The position numbers and the translations under genes were made by a program. A stretch of 6,456 nt of DNA from an uncultured Actinomycetes bacterium. Its GTDB lineage: Bacteria > Actinomycetota > Acidimicrobiia > Acidimicrobiales > RAAP-2. The stretch is taken from positions 1 through 6,456 of the forward strand of contig CAITOG010000123.1 of the NCBI GenBank assembly GCA_903893955.1. Reading direction: 5' to 3'. The notes under the pieces are model-generated. The model worked only from the letters and a program-made list of their open reading frames with translations. It was not told the DNA's origin and made no database searches. Positions 1-5,248 of the stretch are shown here, in pieces; within the stretch, counting starts at the first letter, position 1; every line of letters begins with the position of its first letter.

Positions 1-352
1 CGTCAACCTGATCACGCTGCGATCTGGCGCCCATGAGGTCGTCGGCACGCTGGCGGGTGTCGGGACGCGCGTCGAGCCGAGGGTGGTGAGCGTCGATGGC
101 CACGCTGTCGAGGTGCCACCGTCCGCCAACATGCTCGTGGTGCGCAACGATGATCGTCCAGGGATGATCGGCGTCGTCGGTCAAAGCCTCGGTGCAGCCA
201 ACGTCTCGATCTCTTCCATGGCGGTCGGGCCGAGCAACGTCGGTTCGACGGCACTCATGGTCCTCTCGACGGTCGGTCCGGTGCCCGATGCCGTGATGGA
301 AGATCTCCGCTCGAACGAGGGGATCCTCGACCTCCACCGCATCAGCCTCTGA
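1..352 (+). CDS. serA: D-3-phosphoglycerate dehydrogenase, C-terminal part (ACT domain), 5' truncated by window
   Basis: This is the tail of a long-form SerA, which oxidises 3-phosphoglycerate to 3-phosphohydroxypyruvate, the first step of serine synthesis. The reading frame starts at base 2, and 116 residues plus a TGA stop are visible. Visible residues 1-40 match the end of the allosteric substrate-binding (ASB) domain (VGTLAG and EPRVVSVDGHAVEV motifs). Residues 44-116 form an ACT domain with the hallmark NDDRPGMIG loop (49-57) and the AANVSISSM strand (65-73). The chain ends in the usual ILDLHRISL-type strand. ACT domains of this family bind serine and mediate feedback inhibition. From memory of the mycobacterial enzyme, its serine-contacting Tyr aligns here with an Asn, while the following Asp and the Asn of the next strand are kept; this alignment was not computed. 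The catalytic and NAD-binding domains lie upstream, outside the window. The next gene converges on it from the minus strand. Confidence 0.9.
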   Translation, partial: VNLITLRSGAHEVVGTLAGVGTRVEPRVVSVDGHAVEVPPSANMLVVRNDDRPGMIGVVGQSLGAANVSISSMAVGPSNVGSTALMVLSTVGPVPDAVMEDLRSNEGILDLHRISL

Positions 353-356
353 GCGA

Positions 357-378
357 ACGGGGCGGGGTCGAGCCCCGT
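357..378. terminator. Possible bidirectional hairpin between convergent serA and small membrane-protein gene
   Basis: ACGGGGC (357-363) is perfectly complementary to GCCCCGT (372-378), giving a 7-bp GC-rich stem with an 8-nt loop. It sits in the 31-nt gap between the stop of serA (352) and the stop of the minus-strand gene (384). The position suits a shared terminator, but no T-run follows on either strand, so intrinsic termination is uncertain. A 5-bp alternative (CGGGG 363-367 with CCCCG 373-377) overlaps it. Confidence 0.35.
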
Positions 379-383
379 GAAGG

Positions 384-554
384 TCAGGCGACCTGTTTGA
401 CCGGGACCTCGGGCCAGGTGTCGAGACTCCCGGCGAGCTCGCCCTCCCCATCGAGTCCTGCAGACGCCGCCGTGCTCGAGCGAAGTCGTGCGATGACGAA
501 CGCCACTGCAGCGACGAGGGCGAGGATGATGATGAGCTTGATCGTGCGAGCCAT
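384..554 (-). CDS. Small single-pass membrane protein, unknown function (56 aa)
   Basis: I do not recognise the family. The protein begins MARTIK, has one strongly hydrophobic segment at residues 7-22 (LIIILALVAAVAFVIA), then a basic stop-transfer RLR (23-25). A short polar, acidic tail contains SLDTWPEV (43-50) and ends KQVA. The expected topology is a short N-terminus, one transmembrane helix and a ~30-residue soluble tail; it could also be read as an uncleaved signal anchor. An in-frame upstream ATG at 587 would add 11 residues. I prefer 554 because a -10-like TACGAT lies exactly 6 nt upstream of that ATG, the geometry of a leaderless mRNA, and because the protein then begins directly before its membrane segment. 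The gene converges on serA and diverges from the leuA leader. Nothing in the sequence assigns a function; its reality as a gene rests on the clear membrane-protein pattern and promoter placement. Confidence 0.65.
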   Translation of the reverse strand: MARTIKLIIILALVAAVAFVIARLRSSTAASAGLDGEGELAGSLDTWPEVPVKQVA

Positions 555-560
555 GTGCCC

Positions 561-566
561 ATCGTA
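561..566 (-). promoter_or_regulatory. -10-like box TACGAT for the 56-aa membrane protein (leaderless)
   Basis: Read on the minus strand, TACGAT (566 to 561) is followed by six bases and then the ATG at 554. A transcription start about 7 nt after the box would coincide with the A of the ATG. No Shine-Dalgarno sequence precedes the start, which fits leaderless translation. No convincing -35 box is seen at 16-18 nt spacing. Confidence 0.4.
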
Positions 567-578
567 GCCAGACGACGG

Positions 579-606
579 TTGACGCACGTTCTCGAACCGC
601 TAGCAT
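579..606 (+). promoter_or_regulatory. Putative promoter of the leu leader-leuA unit
   Basis: TTGACG (579-584) and TAGCAT (601-606) resemble the -35 and -10 boxes of the housekeeping sigma factor, separated by 16 nt. The expected transcription start is about 612-614, only a few bases before the leader peptide start at 618 (an in-frame GTG lies at 615). The leader peptide would then be translated from a leaderless or nearly leaderless mRNA; no Shine-Dalgarno is present upstream of it. CATTGT (604-609) is an alternative -10 with 19-nt spacing. The region also lies just upstream of the divergent small membrane-protein gene. Confidence 0.55.
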
Positions 607-617
607 TGTCCTCAGTG

Positions 618-647
618 ATGACAACGACCGTCCTCCTGCTTCTCTAG
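618..647 (+). CDS. leuA leader peptide (Met-Thr3-Val-Leu4), attenuation control
   Basis: A 9-codon ORF reads ATG ACA ACG ACC GTC CTC CTG CTT CTC TAG, giving MTTTVLLLL. Four consecutive Leu codons directly before the stop, a hairpin starting 3 nt after the stop, and a strong intrinsic terminator before leuA are the classic layout of ribosome-mediated transcription attenuation. The product itself is not expected to have a function; its translation senses charged leucyl-tRNA. With leucine plentiful, the ribosome finishes and the terminator forms; with leucine scarce, it stalls on the Leu run and read-through into leuA is favoured. Leucine leader peptides upstream of leu genes are well known in enterobacteria and have been predicted in actinobacteria. 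An in-frame GTG at 615 is a possible alternative start. The three Thr codons before the Val are notable. The call rests on codon content and position, not on homology. Confidence 0.85.
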   Translation: MTTTVLLLL

Positions 648-649
648 CG

Positions 650-670
650 GCGAGCGCCACATGCGCTCGC
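650..670 (+). promoter_or_regulatory. Leader hairpin 1:2 of the leuA attenuator
   Basis: GCGAGCGC (650-657) pairs perfectly with GCGCTCGC (663-670), an 8-bp stem with a 5-nt loop (CACAT), extendable by one G-U pair (649/671). It begins 3 nt after the leader peptide stop codon, so a ribosome stalled on the Leu codons would cover or approach its 5' arm. By analogy with known attenuators it would act as the pause/protector hairpin that forms when the leader is fully translated. Its 3' part (656-666) has an alternative partner in the terminator, described under findings. Confidence 0.65.
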
Positions 671-674
671 TTGG

Positions 675-708
675 AACCTCCTGCGCCCTTGTGGCCAGGA
701 GGTTTTTT
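675..708 (+). terminator. Rho-independent attenuator terminator upstream of leuA
   Basis: AACCTCCTG (675-683) pairs perfectly with CAGGAGGTT (696-704), a 9-bp stem. The stem continues, past a single unpaired C at 684, with GCC (685-687) pairing GGC (693-695) around a CTTGT loop. A run of six T (703-708) follows directly, making this a textbook intrinsic terminator. It lies after the leucine leader peptide and 62 nt before the leuA ATG, so it is the regulated stop of the attenuator rather than the end of an upstream gene; no upstream rightward gene reaches this point except the leader ORF. Confidence 0.85.
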
Positions 709-770
709 GTTGGGGCAGCGCAGGTGGCCGTTCGTCGAGGGTGATGCAGAGGTCGAAAGAGGGTGAAGAG

Positions 771-2450
771 ATGACCACGAGAACCGGACAGGTGACGGGG
801 GCGATGGCCCACGACCGCTATCGACCGATCGTGCCGCTCGAGCTCCCTGACCGCACGTGGCCCGACGCCAAGCTGACGGCGGCGCCCAGGTGGTGCAGCG
901 TCGATCTGCGAGATGGGAACCAGGCGCTCATCGAGCCAATGGATCCGAAGCGCAAGATGGCGATGTTCGAGCTCTTGGTCGAGATGGGCTTCACTGAGAT
1001 CGAGGTGGGGTTTCCCTCTGCTTCTGAGACTGACCTGGCGTTCGTGCGCCAGATCATCGAGGAGGACCGGATCCCTGAGCACGTGACGATCCAGGTCCTG
1101 GTGCAGTGCCGGGAGGACCTCATCAAGAAGACCTATGAGGCGATCCGGGGCGCACGACGAGCGATCGTCCACTTCTACAACTCAACCTCCACCCTCCAGC
1201 GGCGCGTGGTGTTCGGCCAGGAGATGGACGGCATCATCGAGATCGCCACGTCGGCCGCACGCCTGTGCCGTGAGCTCGAAGCGACGATCCCTGAGACCGA
1301 GGTCTTCTACGAGTACTCGCCTGAGAGCTTCACCGGGACCGAGCCAGCTAACGCGGTGGCCATCTGCGAAGCGGTGATGGATGTGATCGAGCCCACCCCG
1401 GCGCGACCTTTGATCTTGAACCTGCCTGGCACCGTGGAGCACTTCACGCCGAACCTGTACGCCGACGTGATCGAGTGGTTCGGTCGCACGATCTCGAACC
1501 GGGAGTCGGTGATCATCTCGCTCCACCCGCACAACGATCGCGGCACAGCGGTGGCCGCAGCCGAGCTCGGGGTCCTGGCTGGTGCGGATCGCGTCGAGGG
1601 AACGCTCTTCGGCAACGGTGAGCGGACTGGCAACGTCGATATCGTGACCTTGGCGCTGAACCTGTTCTCCCAGGGGGTCGATCCCGAGCTCGACGTGACC
1701 GACATCGAGAAGGTCCGACATGTGGCTGAGTACGCCACCCGCATGGAGGTGCACCCACGCCACCCGTACGCCGGCGATCTCGTGTTCACCGCCTTCTCTG
1801 GCTCGCACCAAGACGCCATCAAGAAAGGGATGTCGGCGATCGGCGACGAGTACGAGGTCTGGGAGGTTCCCTATCTGCCCATCGACTCGAAGCATGTGGG
1901 CCGGAGCTACGAGGCGATCGTGCGAGTCAACAGCCAATCGGGCAAGGGTGGCGTCGCTTACCTCATGGACACCGAGTACGGACTCGATCTGCCCCGCCGC
2001 CTCCAGGTCGAGTTCAGTCGCGCTGTCCAACAGATCACCGACGAGTCGGGCACCGAGATCAAGCCCGATGAGCTCTGGGAGCTCTTCGAGGGGATCTACC
2101 TCCCGGCTGATGCGCCGATCCGCCTGCTCTCCACCGAGGTGACCACTGGGTCCGGGAAGACCACGGTCTTCGCACAGCTGCTCGTTGACGGTGAGCACGT
2201 GACCGTCAAGGGAGAGGGCAACGGCCCCATCAACGCGCTCTTGTCAGGTCTCGCTCAAGAGGTTGGGATCTCGTTCGAGGTGACCGACTACTCGGAGCAT
2301 GCACTGACCTCTGGTTCGTCGGCATCCGCTGTCGCCTATGTCGAGGCCGAGGATGCTGGCGGTCGCCGGTGGTGGGGCGTGGGGATGGACTCGTCCATCC
2401 TGGATGCGTCGCTCAGGGCGGTCATCTCGGCAGCCAACAGAGCACGGTGA
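771..2450 (+). CDS. leuA: 2-isopropylmalate synthase (long actinobacterial type)
   Basis: LeuA condenses acetyl-CoA with 2-ketoisovalerate to 2-isopropylmalate, the committed step of leucine synthesis, in the cytoplasm. With the start at 771 it is 559 aa, typical of the long form found in corynebacteria and mycobacteria. The TIM barrel carries LRDGNQ (46-51), GFTEIEVGFPSAS (73-85), YSPESFTGTE (182-191), LHPHNDRG (251-258) and GNGERTGNV (281-289); D48, H252, H254 and N288 are the expected metal ligands. NSQSGKGG (387-394) lies in the linker region. The C-terminal regulatory (LeuA dimerisation) domain spans about 440-559, with GNGPINALL (483-491) and WWGVGMD (534-540), so leucine feedback inhibition is likely. 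In-frame starts at 741 (GTG) and 744 (ATG) exist, but 771 is preferred because AAAGAGGG (756-763) gives a Shine-Dalgarno-like site 7 nt upstream. Transcription is controlled by the leader attenuator. The stop overlaps the start of the acetyltransferase gene. Confidence 0.96.
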   Translation: MTTRTGQVTGAMAHDRYRPIVPLELPDRTWPDAKLTAAPRWCSVDLRDGNQALIEPMDPKRKMAMFELLVEMGFTEIEVGFPSASETDLAFVRQIIEEDRIPEHVTIQVLVQCREDLIKKTYEAIRGARRAIVHFYNSTSTLQRRVVFGQEMDGIIEIATSAARLCRELEATIPETEVFYEYSPESFTGTEPANAVAICEAVMDVIEPTPARPLILNLPGTVEHFTPNLYADVIEWFGRTISNRESVIISLHPHNDRGTAVAAAELGVLAGADRVEGTLFGNGERTGNVDIVTLALNLFSQGVDPELDVTDIEKVRHVAEYATRMEVHPRHPYAGDLVFTAFSGSHQDAIKKGMSAIGDEYEVWEVPYLPIDSKHVGRSYEAIVRVNSQSGKGGVAYLMDTEYGLDLPRRLQVEFSRAVQQITDESGTEIKPDELWELFEGIYLPADAPIRLLSTEVTTGSGKTTVFAQLLVDGEHVTVKGEGNGPINALLSGLAQEVGISFEVTDYSEHALTSGSSASAVAYVEAEDAGGRRWWGVGMDSSILDASLRAVISAANRAR

Positions 2451-2896
2451 GCCAGGTCTCGCTCAGGGACGCCACAGAAGCGGACGTCGAGGCGATCTTC
2501 GACCTCGTTCGTCAGCTGGCGGAGTTCGAGGAGATGACCGACAGCTTCGTCGTGACCATCGACGACTTCTCGTCGGAGCTCTTCGGGCCCTCCTCGCCGG
2601 CCAGCGTCATCGTGGCGGAGCTCGACGGAGCGATCGTCGGGATTGCGCTCTACTTCTGGACGTTCTCCACCTTCCTCGGACGCAGAGGGGTGTGGCTCGA
2701 GGACCTGTTCGTCGCGCCCAGCGCCCGTCGACGCGGCGTGGCGTCGGCGCTGCTGGCAGAGCTGCGCCGTCGGAGCCCCGGGCGGGTCGAGTGGGAAGTG
2801 CTCGACTGGAACGAGGGGGCAATCGCTCTCTACGACGGCCTCGGTGGCGTGCCGGCGACTGGGTGGACGAAGTACCGGATCAGCCCAGATCGCTGA
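2447..2896 (+). CDS. GNAT acetyltransferase, spermidine/spermine N1-acetyltransferase-like
   Basis: This 149-aa protein is a single GNAT domain that would transfer acetyl from acetyl-CoA to an amine. It resembles the diamine/thialysine acetyltransferase branch (SSAT). The N-terminus SLRDATEADVEAIFDLVRQL (5-24) is followed by LAEFEEM (24-30), like the LAKYEYM segment of human SSAT1. WLEDLFVAP (83-91) contains the counterpart of SSAT Glu92 (E85), and RRRGVASALL (94-103) is the acetyl-CoA pyrophosphate loop. WNEGAIALY (121-129) supplies the Tyr equivalent to the SSAT catalytic Tyr140, and the protein ends with the conserved GW-x-x-Y/F-x-I (139-145). These comparisons are from memory. The substrate could be a polyamine, a lysine analogue or another small amine; the sequence does not decide. 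The chosen GTG start at 2447 overlaps the leuA stop (GTGA), implying translational coupling and cotranscription with leuA; in-frame starts further upstream, inside leuA, are less likely. No good Shine-Dalgarno is seen. Confidence 0.85.
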   Translation: MSQVSLRDATEADVEAIFDLVRQLAEFEEMTDSFVVTIDDFSSELFGPSSPASVIVAELDGAIVGIALYFWTFSTFLGRRGVWLEDLFVAPSARRRGVASALLAELRRRSPGRVEWEVLDWNEGAIALYDGLGGVPATGWTKYRISPDR

Positions 2897-2911
2897 GCCA
2901 CATGATCGCCC

Positions 2912-2917
2912 TACGCT
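2912..2917 (+). promoter_or_regulatory. -10-like box TACGCT for ade (leaderless)
   Basis: TACGCT (2912-2917) is followed by six bases and then the ade ATG at 2924, so a start about 7 nt after the box would place the ATG at the mRNA 5' end. There is no Shine-Dalgarno in the 27 nt between the acetyltransferase stop and ade, which supports leaderless expression over simple operon translation. No clear -35 box is seen. The geometry is the same as for the 56-aa membrane-protein gene. Confidence 0.4.
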
Positions 2918-2923
2918 TGGGCC

Positions 2924-4648
2924 ATGGCACGACGACAGGCAACCCAACGAGTCCTCGCAGTCGCTCGAGGAGATGAGCCCGCTGACCTCCTCCTGCGAGG
3001 AGGTCGCGTCCTGTCGCCTGTGACGAGGGAGTGGATCACCACAGACCTCGCCATCGCCGACGGCATGGTCGCAGGGTGGGGGACTCGTGAGGCGCATGAG
3101 GTGCGTGATGTCGCTGGAGCGGCCGTGGTGCCGGGCTTCGTGGATCCTCACATGCACCTCGAGTCGACGAAGCTGTGGGTCGATGAGTTCGTCGCCACGG
3201 TGCTGCCGCTCGGCACGACGGCGGTCGCCGCTGATCCTCATGAGATCGCCAACGTCTTCGGCATCCCGGGTGTCGCGGCGCTCGTTGAGGCGGCGAGTCG
3301 CTTGCCGTTCACGTTCGGCATCACCGCGTCGAGCTGCGTGCCCGCGTCACCATTCGAGTCGCCGGGGGCCTTCCTCGACCACGATGATGTCGCGTCGCTG
3401 ATCGATGACCACGGGGCACTCGGTGTCGCTGAGGTCATGAACTTCCCGGGCGTGATCAGCGGTGATGCTGAGATGCTCGCTCGGATTCGCGCAGCTGGCT
3501 CGTCGCGGGTCGACGGGCACGCACCTGGCGTGCTGGGTCGTGCCCTCGATGCCTACCTCGCGGCTGGCGTCGAGTCCGATCACGAGTGCACAGAGCTCGC
3601 GGAAGCGGAGGAGAAGCGTGCGAAGGGGATGTGGATCTTCATCCGCCAGGGCTCAGCGAGCCAGAACCTGGTCGATCTGATCCCGACGGTCCTGCGCCAT
3701 GGGACCACGCACGCAGCGCTGTGCTCAGACGATCGGGAGCCAGACACGCTCATGACTGCTGGGCACCTGAACGACTGCGTGAACCTGGCGATCCTCAACG
3801 GTGTCAACGAGATCGATGCGTTGGTCCTCGCCACGTTGAACCCAGCCGAGTACCACGGTCTCCACCACCTCGGGCAGCTCAGCCCGGGCAGCCAGGCCGA
3901 CGTCCTCATCTTCGACGAGCTGGCGGGTGTTCGGCCCGCCGCGGTCTACCAGGCTGGCCGACTTGTGGCCCTCAACGGAGCGATCGTGCCCGGCGCGGTG
4001 CCGGCCGCACCGGCTCCCGCGTGGATGCGCGATTCGGTCACCTTGGCTGAGCCGCCGAGCGCCACAGCACTCGACCTTGACCCGACACCTGGCGCACGCG
4101 CGCGGATCATCGGGATCGCTGACGGGTCCTTGACGACGGCGTCGCTGACCGGCGATCCGACGGACCCGGCGTCCGGGGCCGCCCGACTCGCTGTCGTTGA
4201 GCGACACCTCTCGACGGGTCGCATCGGCTTGGGGTGGGTGAGTGGCTTCGGCATCGAACATGGTGCCTTTGCGTCGACCGTCGGCCATGACGCGCACAAC
4301 GTGATGGCGGTGGCTGCTGCTGGACCTAGAGGGCCTCACGCGATGGCGGCTGCGATCGGTCGGCTCCACGAGCTCGGCGGCGGCCAGGTGGTGGTGGACG
4401 ATGACGGCGTCGTGATCCAAGAGCTTGCCCTGCCCGTCGGTGGGCTGATGAGCGATCAGCCAGCCCCTGTGGTGGCCGAAGGGCTGGAGCGACTTGTCGA
4501 GGCAGCGAAGCAGCTCGGGGTGACCATCGCCGCTCCGTTCATGCACCTGAGCTTCCTCGGACTCTCGGTGATCCCGGAGCTGCGCCTGACCGACCAGGGT
4601 CTCGTCGATGTCGGAGCCTTCGAGCTCGTCGACGTCGACGTCGACTGA
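2924..4648 (+). CDS. ade: Adenine deaminase
   Basis: Ade hydrolyses adenine to hypoxanthine and ammonia, a purine salvage step in the cytoplasm. The 574-aa length matches the bacterial Ade/AdeC family (about 570-590 aa). The N-terminus has the family's LAVARGDEPADLLLRGGRVL (11-30), and the amidohydrolase barrel begins at VVPGFVDPHMHLES (68-81), where H76 and H78 are metal ligands. DPHEIANV (104-111), SSCVPA (136-141), EVMNFPGVISG (170-180; E170), DGHAPG (197-202; H199), ESDHE (217-221; H220) and CSDDREP (267-273; D269) follow in family order. NPAEYHGLHHLGQLSPGSQADVLI (306-329) closes the barrel. The C-terminal adenine deaminase domain shows GFGIEHGAFASTVGHDAHN (441-459), LPVGGLMSD (503-511) and PFMHLSFLGL (538-547). 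All expected metal-binding motifs are present, so the enzyme should be active. The preferred ATG has no Shine-Dalgarno but a -10-like box 6 nt upstream. The gene ends in a repetitive VDVDVD tail and converges on leuD. Confidence 0.95.
   Translation: MARRQATQRVLAVARGDEPADLLLRGGRVLSPVTREWITTDLAIADGMVAGWGTREAHEVRDVAGAAVVPGFVDPHMHLESTKLWVDEFVATVLPLGTTAVAADPHEIANVFGIPGVAALVEAASRLPFTFGITASSCVPASPFESPGAFLDHDDVASLIDDHGALGVAEVMNFPGVISGDAEMLARIRAAGSSRVDGHAPGVLGRALDAYLAAGVESDHECTELAEAEEKRAKGMWIFIRQGSASQNLVDLIPTVLRHGTTHAALCSDDREPDTLMTAGHLNDCVNLAILNGVNEIDALVLATLNPAEYHGLHHLGQLSPGSQADVLIFDELAGVRPAAVYQAGRLVALNGAIVPGAVPAAPAPAWMRDSVTLAEPPSATALDLDPTPGARARIIGIADGSLTTASLTGDPTDPASGAARLAVVERHLSTGRIGLGWVSGFGIEHGAFASTVGHDAHNVMAVAAAGPRGPHAMAAAIGRLHELGGGQVVVDDDGVVIQELALPVGGLMSDQPAPVVAEGLERLVEAAKQLGVTIAAPFMHLSFLGLSVIPELRLTDQGLVDVGAFELVDVDVD
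4628..4645. repeat. Three tandem GTCGAC units (18-bp perfect palindrome) at the 3' end of ade
   Basis: GTCGAC occurs three times head to tail, encoding the last six residues (VDVDVD) of Ade just before its TGA. Because each unit is self-complementary, the whole 18 bp is a perfect palindrome. It lies at the convergent ade/leuD junction, where no T-run terminator is visible. It may be a simple low-complexity tail; a role in transcription termination is possible but unsupported. Confidence 0.5.
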
Positions 4649-4654
4649 TCTGCG

Positions 4655-5248
4655 CTAGCGGGTGGTCGGCTTGTAGGCCGGTCGCTGGGTCTCGTAGGTC
4701 TCGAGCTCGCTCTCGTAGCGAAGGCTCAACCCGATGTCGTCCCAGCCGTTGAGCATCCGGTCCCGGGTGAACGGATCCAGAGGGAAGGTGGCGACCAGAC
4801 CGATCGCCGGTGCCTCGAGTGTGCCTCGAGCGACGTCGATGGTGACCTCGAGCGACGGGTCGGCCGCAACGGCCTCGAGCAGGGCCCGTCCGACCTCTGG
4901 CTCCACGGTGGCGGGGAGCAGCCCCTGCTTCGTGCAGTTGTTGCGGAAGATGTCTGCGAACCGAGGTGAGACGACTGCCTCGAACCCGTAGTCGGTCAGC
5001 GCCCACACAGCGTGCTCTCGAGAGGACCCGGTCCCGAAGTTCTCGCCGGCGATCAGGATCGTCGCACCTTGGTAGGCCTCGTCGTTGAGGACGAACGACC
5101 GATCATCTCGCCACTCCGAGAAGAGTCCGGCGCCGAAGCCTGTGCGCTCGACTCGCTTGAGCCAGTCGGAGGGGATGATCTGATCGGTGTCCACGTCGGA
5201 GCGATCGAGTGGGACGCAGCGTCCGGTGATGACGGTGACGGGCTTCAT
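4655..5248 (-). CDS. leuD: 3-isopropylmalate dehydratase small subunit
   Basis: LeuD pairs with LeuC to form isopropylmalate isomerase, which converts 2-isopropylmalate to 3-isopropylmalate through 2-isopropylmaleate. The 197-aa length is typical of LeuD. It opens MKPVTVITGRCVPLDRSDVDTDQIIP (the DVDTDQIIP motif is at 18-26), has the substrate-loop motif ENFGTGSSREHA (69-80), then FADIFRNNC (97-105), and closes with NGWDDIGLSL (167-176), as in proteobacterial and actinobacterial LeuD. The frame is open well upstream, but 5248 is chosen because the protein then aligns from its first residue and a GGAGGA Shine-Dalgarno (5263 to 5258) sits 9 nt ahead. Its ATG overlaps the leuC TGA by 4 nt (5245-5248), so the two subunits are cotranscribed and translationally coupled. 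The stop lies only 6 nt from the oppositely oriented ade stop. Confidence 0.96.
   Translation of the reverse strand: MKPVTVITGRCVPLDRSDVDTDQIIPSDWLKRVERTGFGAGLFSEWRDDRSFVLNDEAYQGATILIAGENFGTGSSREHAVWALTDYGFEAVVSPRFADIFRNNCTKQGLLPATVEPEVGRALLEAVAADPSLEVTIDVARGTLEAPAIGLVATFPLDPFTRDRMLNGWDDIGLSLRYESELETYETQRPAYKPTTR

Noticed and set aside
710..766. TTG-started 18-codon ORF after the GGAGG in the terminator stem, ending 4 nt before leuA
   Set aside because: The SD-like sequence is explained by the terminator 3' arm, the start codon is weak, and the peptide has no notable composition.
741..770. Upstream in-frame starts for leuA (GTG 741, ATG 744)
   Set aside because: GAGG abuts or nearly abuts these codons, giving poor Shine-Dalgarno spacing, while ATG 771 has AAAGAGGG 7 nt upstream. 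The extra 10 residues are not excluded.
612..1172. Minus-strand open frame across the leuA leader and 5' end of leuA
   Set aside because: It covers the attenuator hairpins and the leuA start, shows no domain, and conflicts with two well-supported features.
1182..2198. 338-codon open frame on the minus strand inside leuA
   Set aside because: It lies wholly opposite a certain gene, its product is rich in Arg/His/Asp/Gly with no recognisable domain, and long antisense frames are expected in GC-rich coding DNA.
2336..3241. 301-codon minus-strand open frame across leuA end, GNAT gene and ade start
   Set aside because: It spans three well-supported plus-strand genes and their junctions and has no recognisable protein features.
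3725..4546. 273-codon minus-strand open frame inside ade
   Set aside because: It is opposite strongly conserved adenine deaminase motifs; composition is that of an antisense shadow.
4814..4879. Four CTCGAG hexamers within 66 bp in leuD
   Set aside because: They fall in different codon contexts of a conserved gene, have irregular spacing, and are explained by Leu/Glu/Arg/Ala codon composition in GC-rich DNA.
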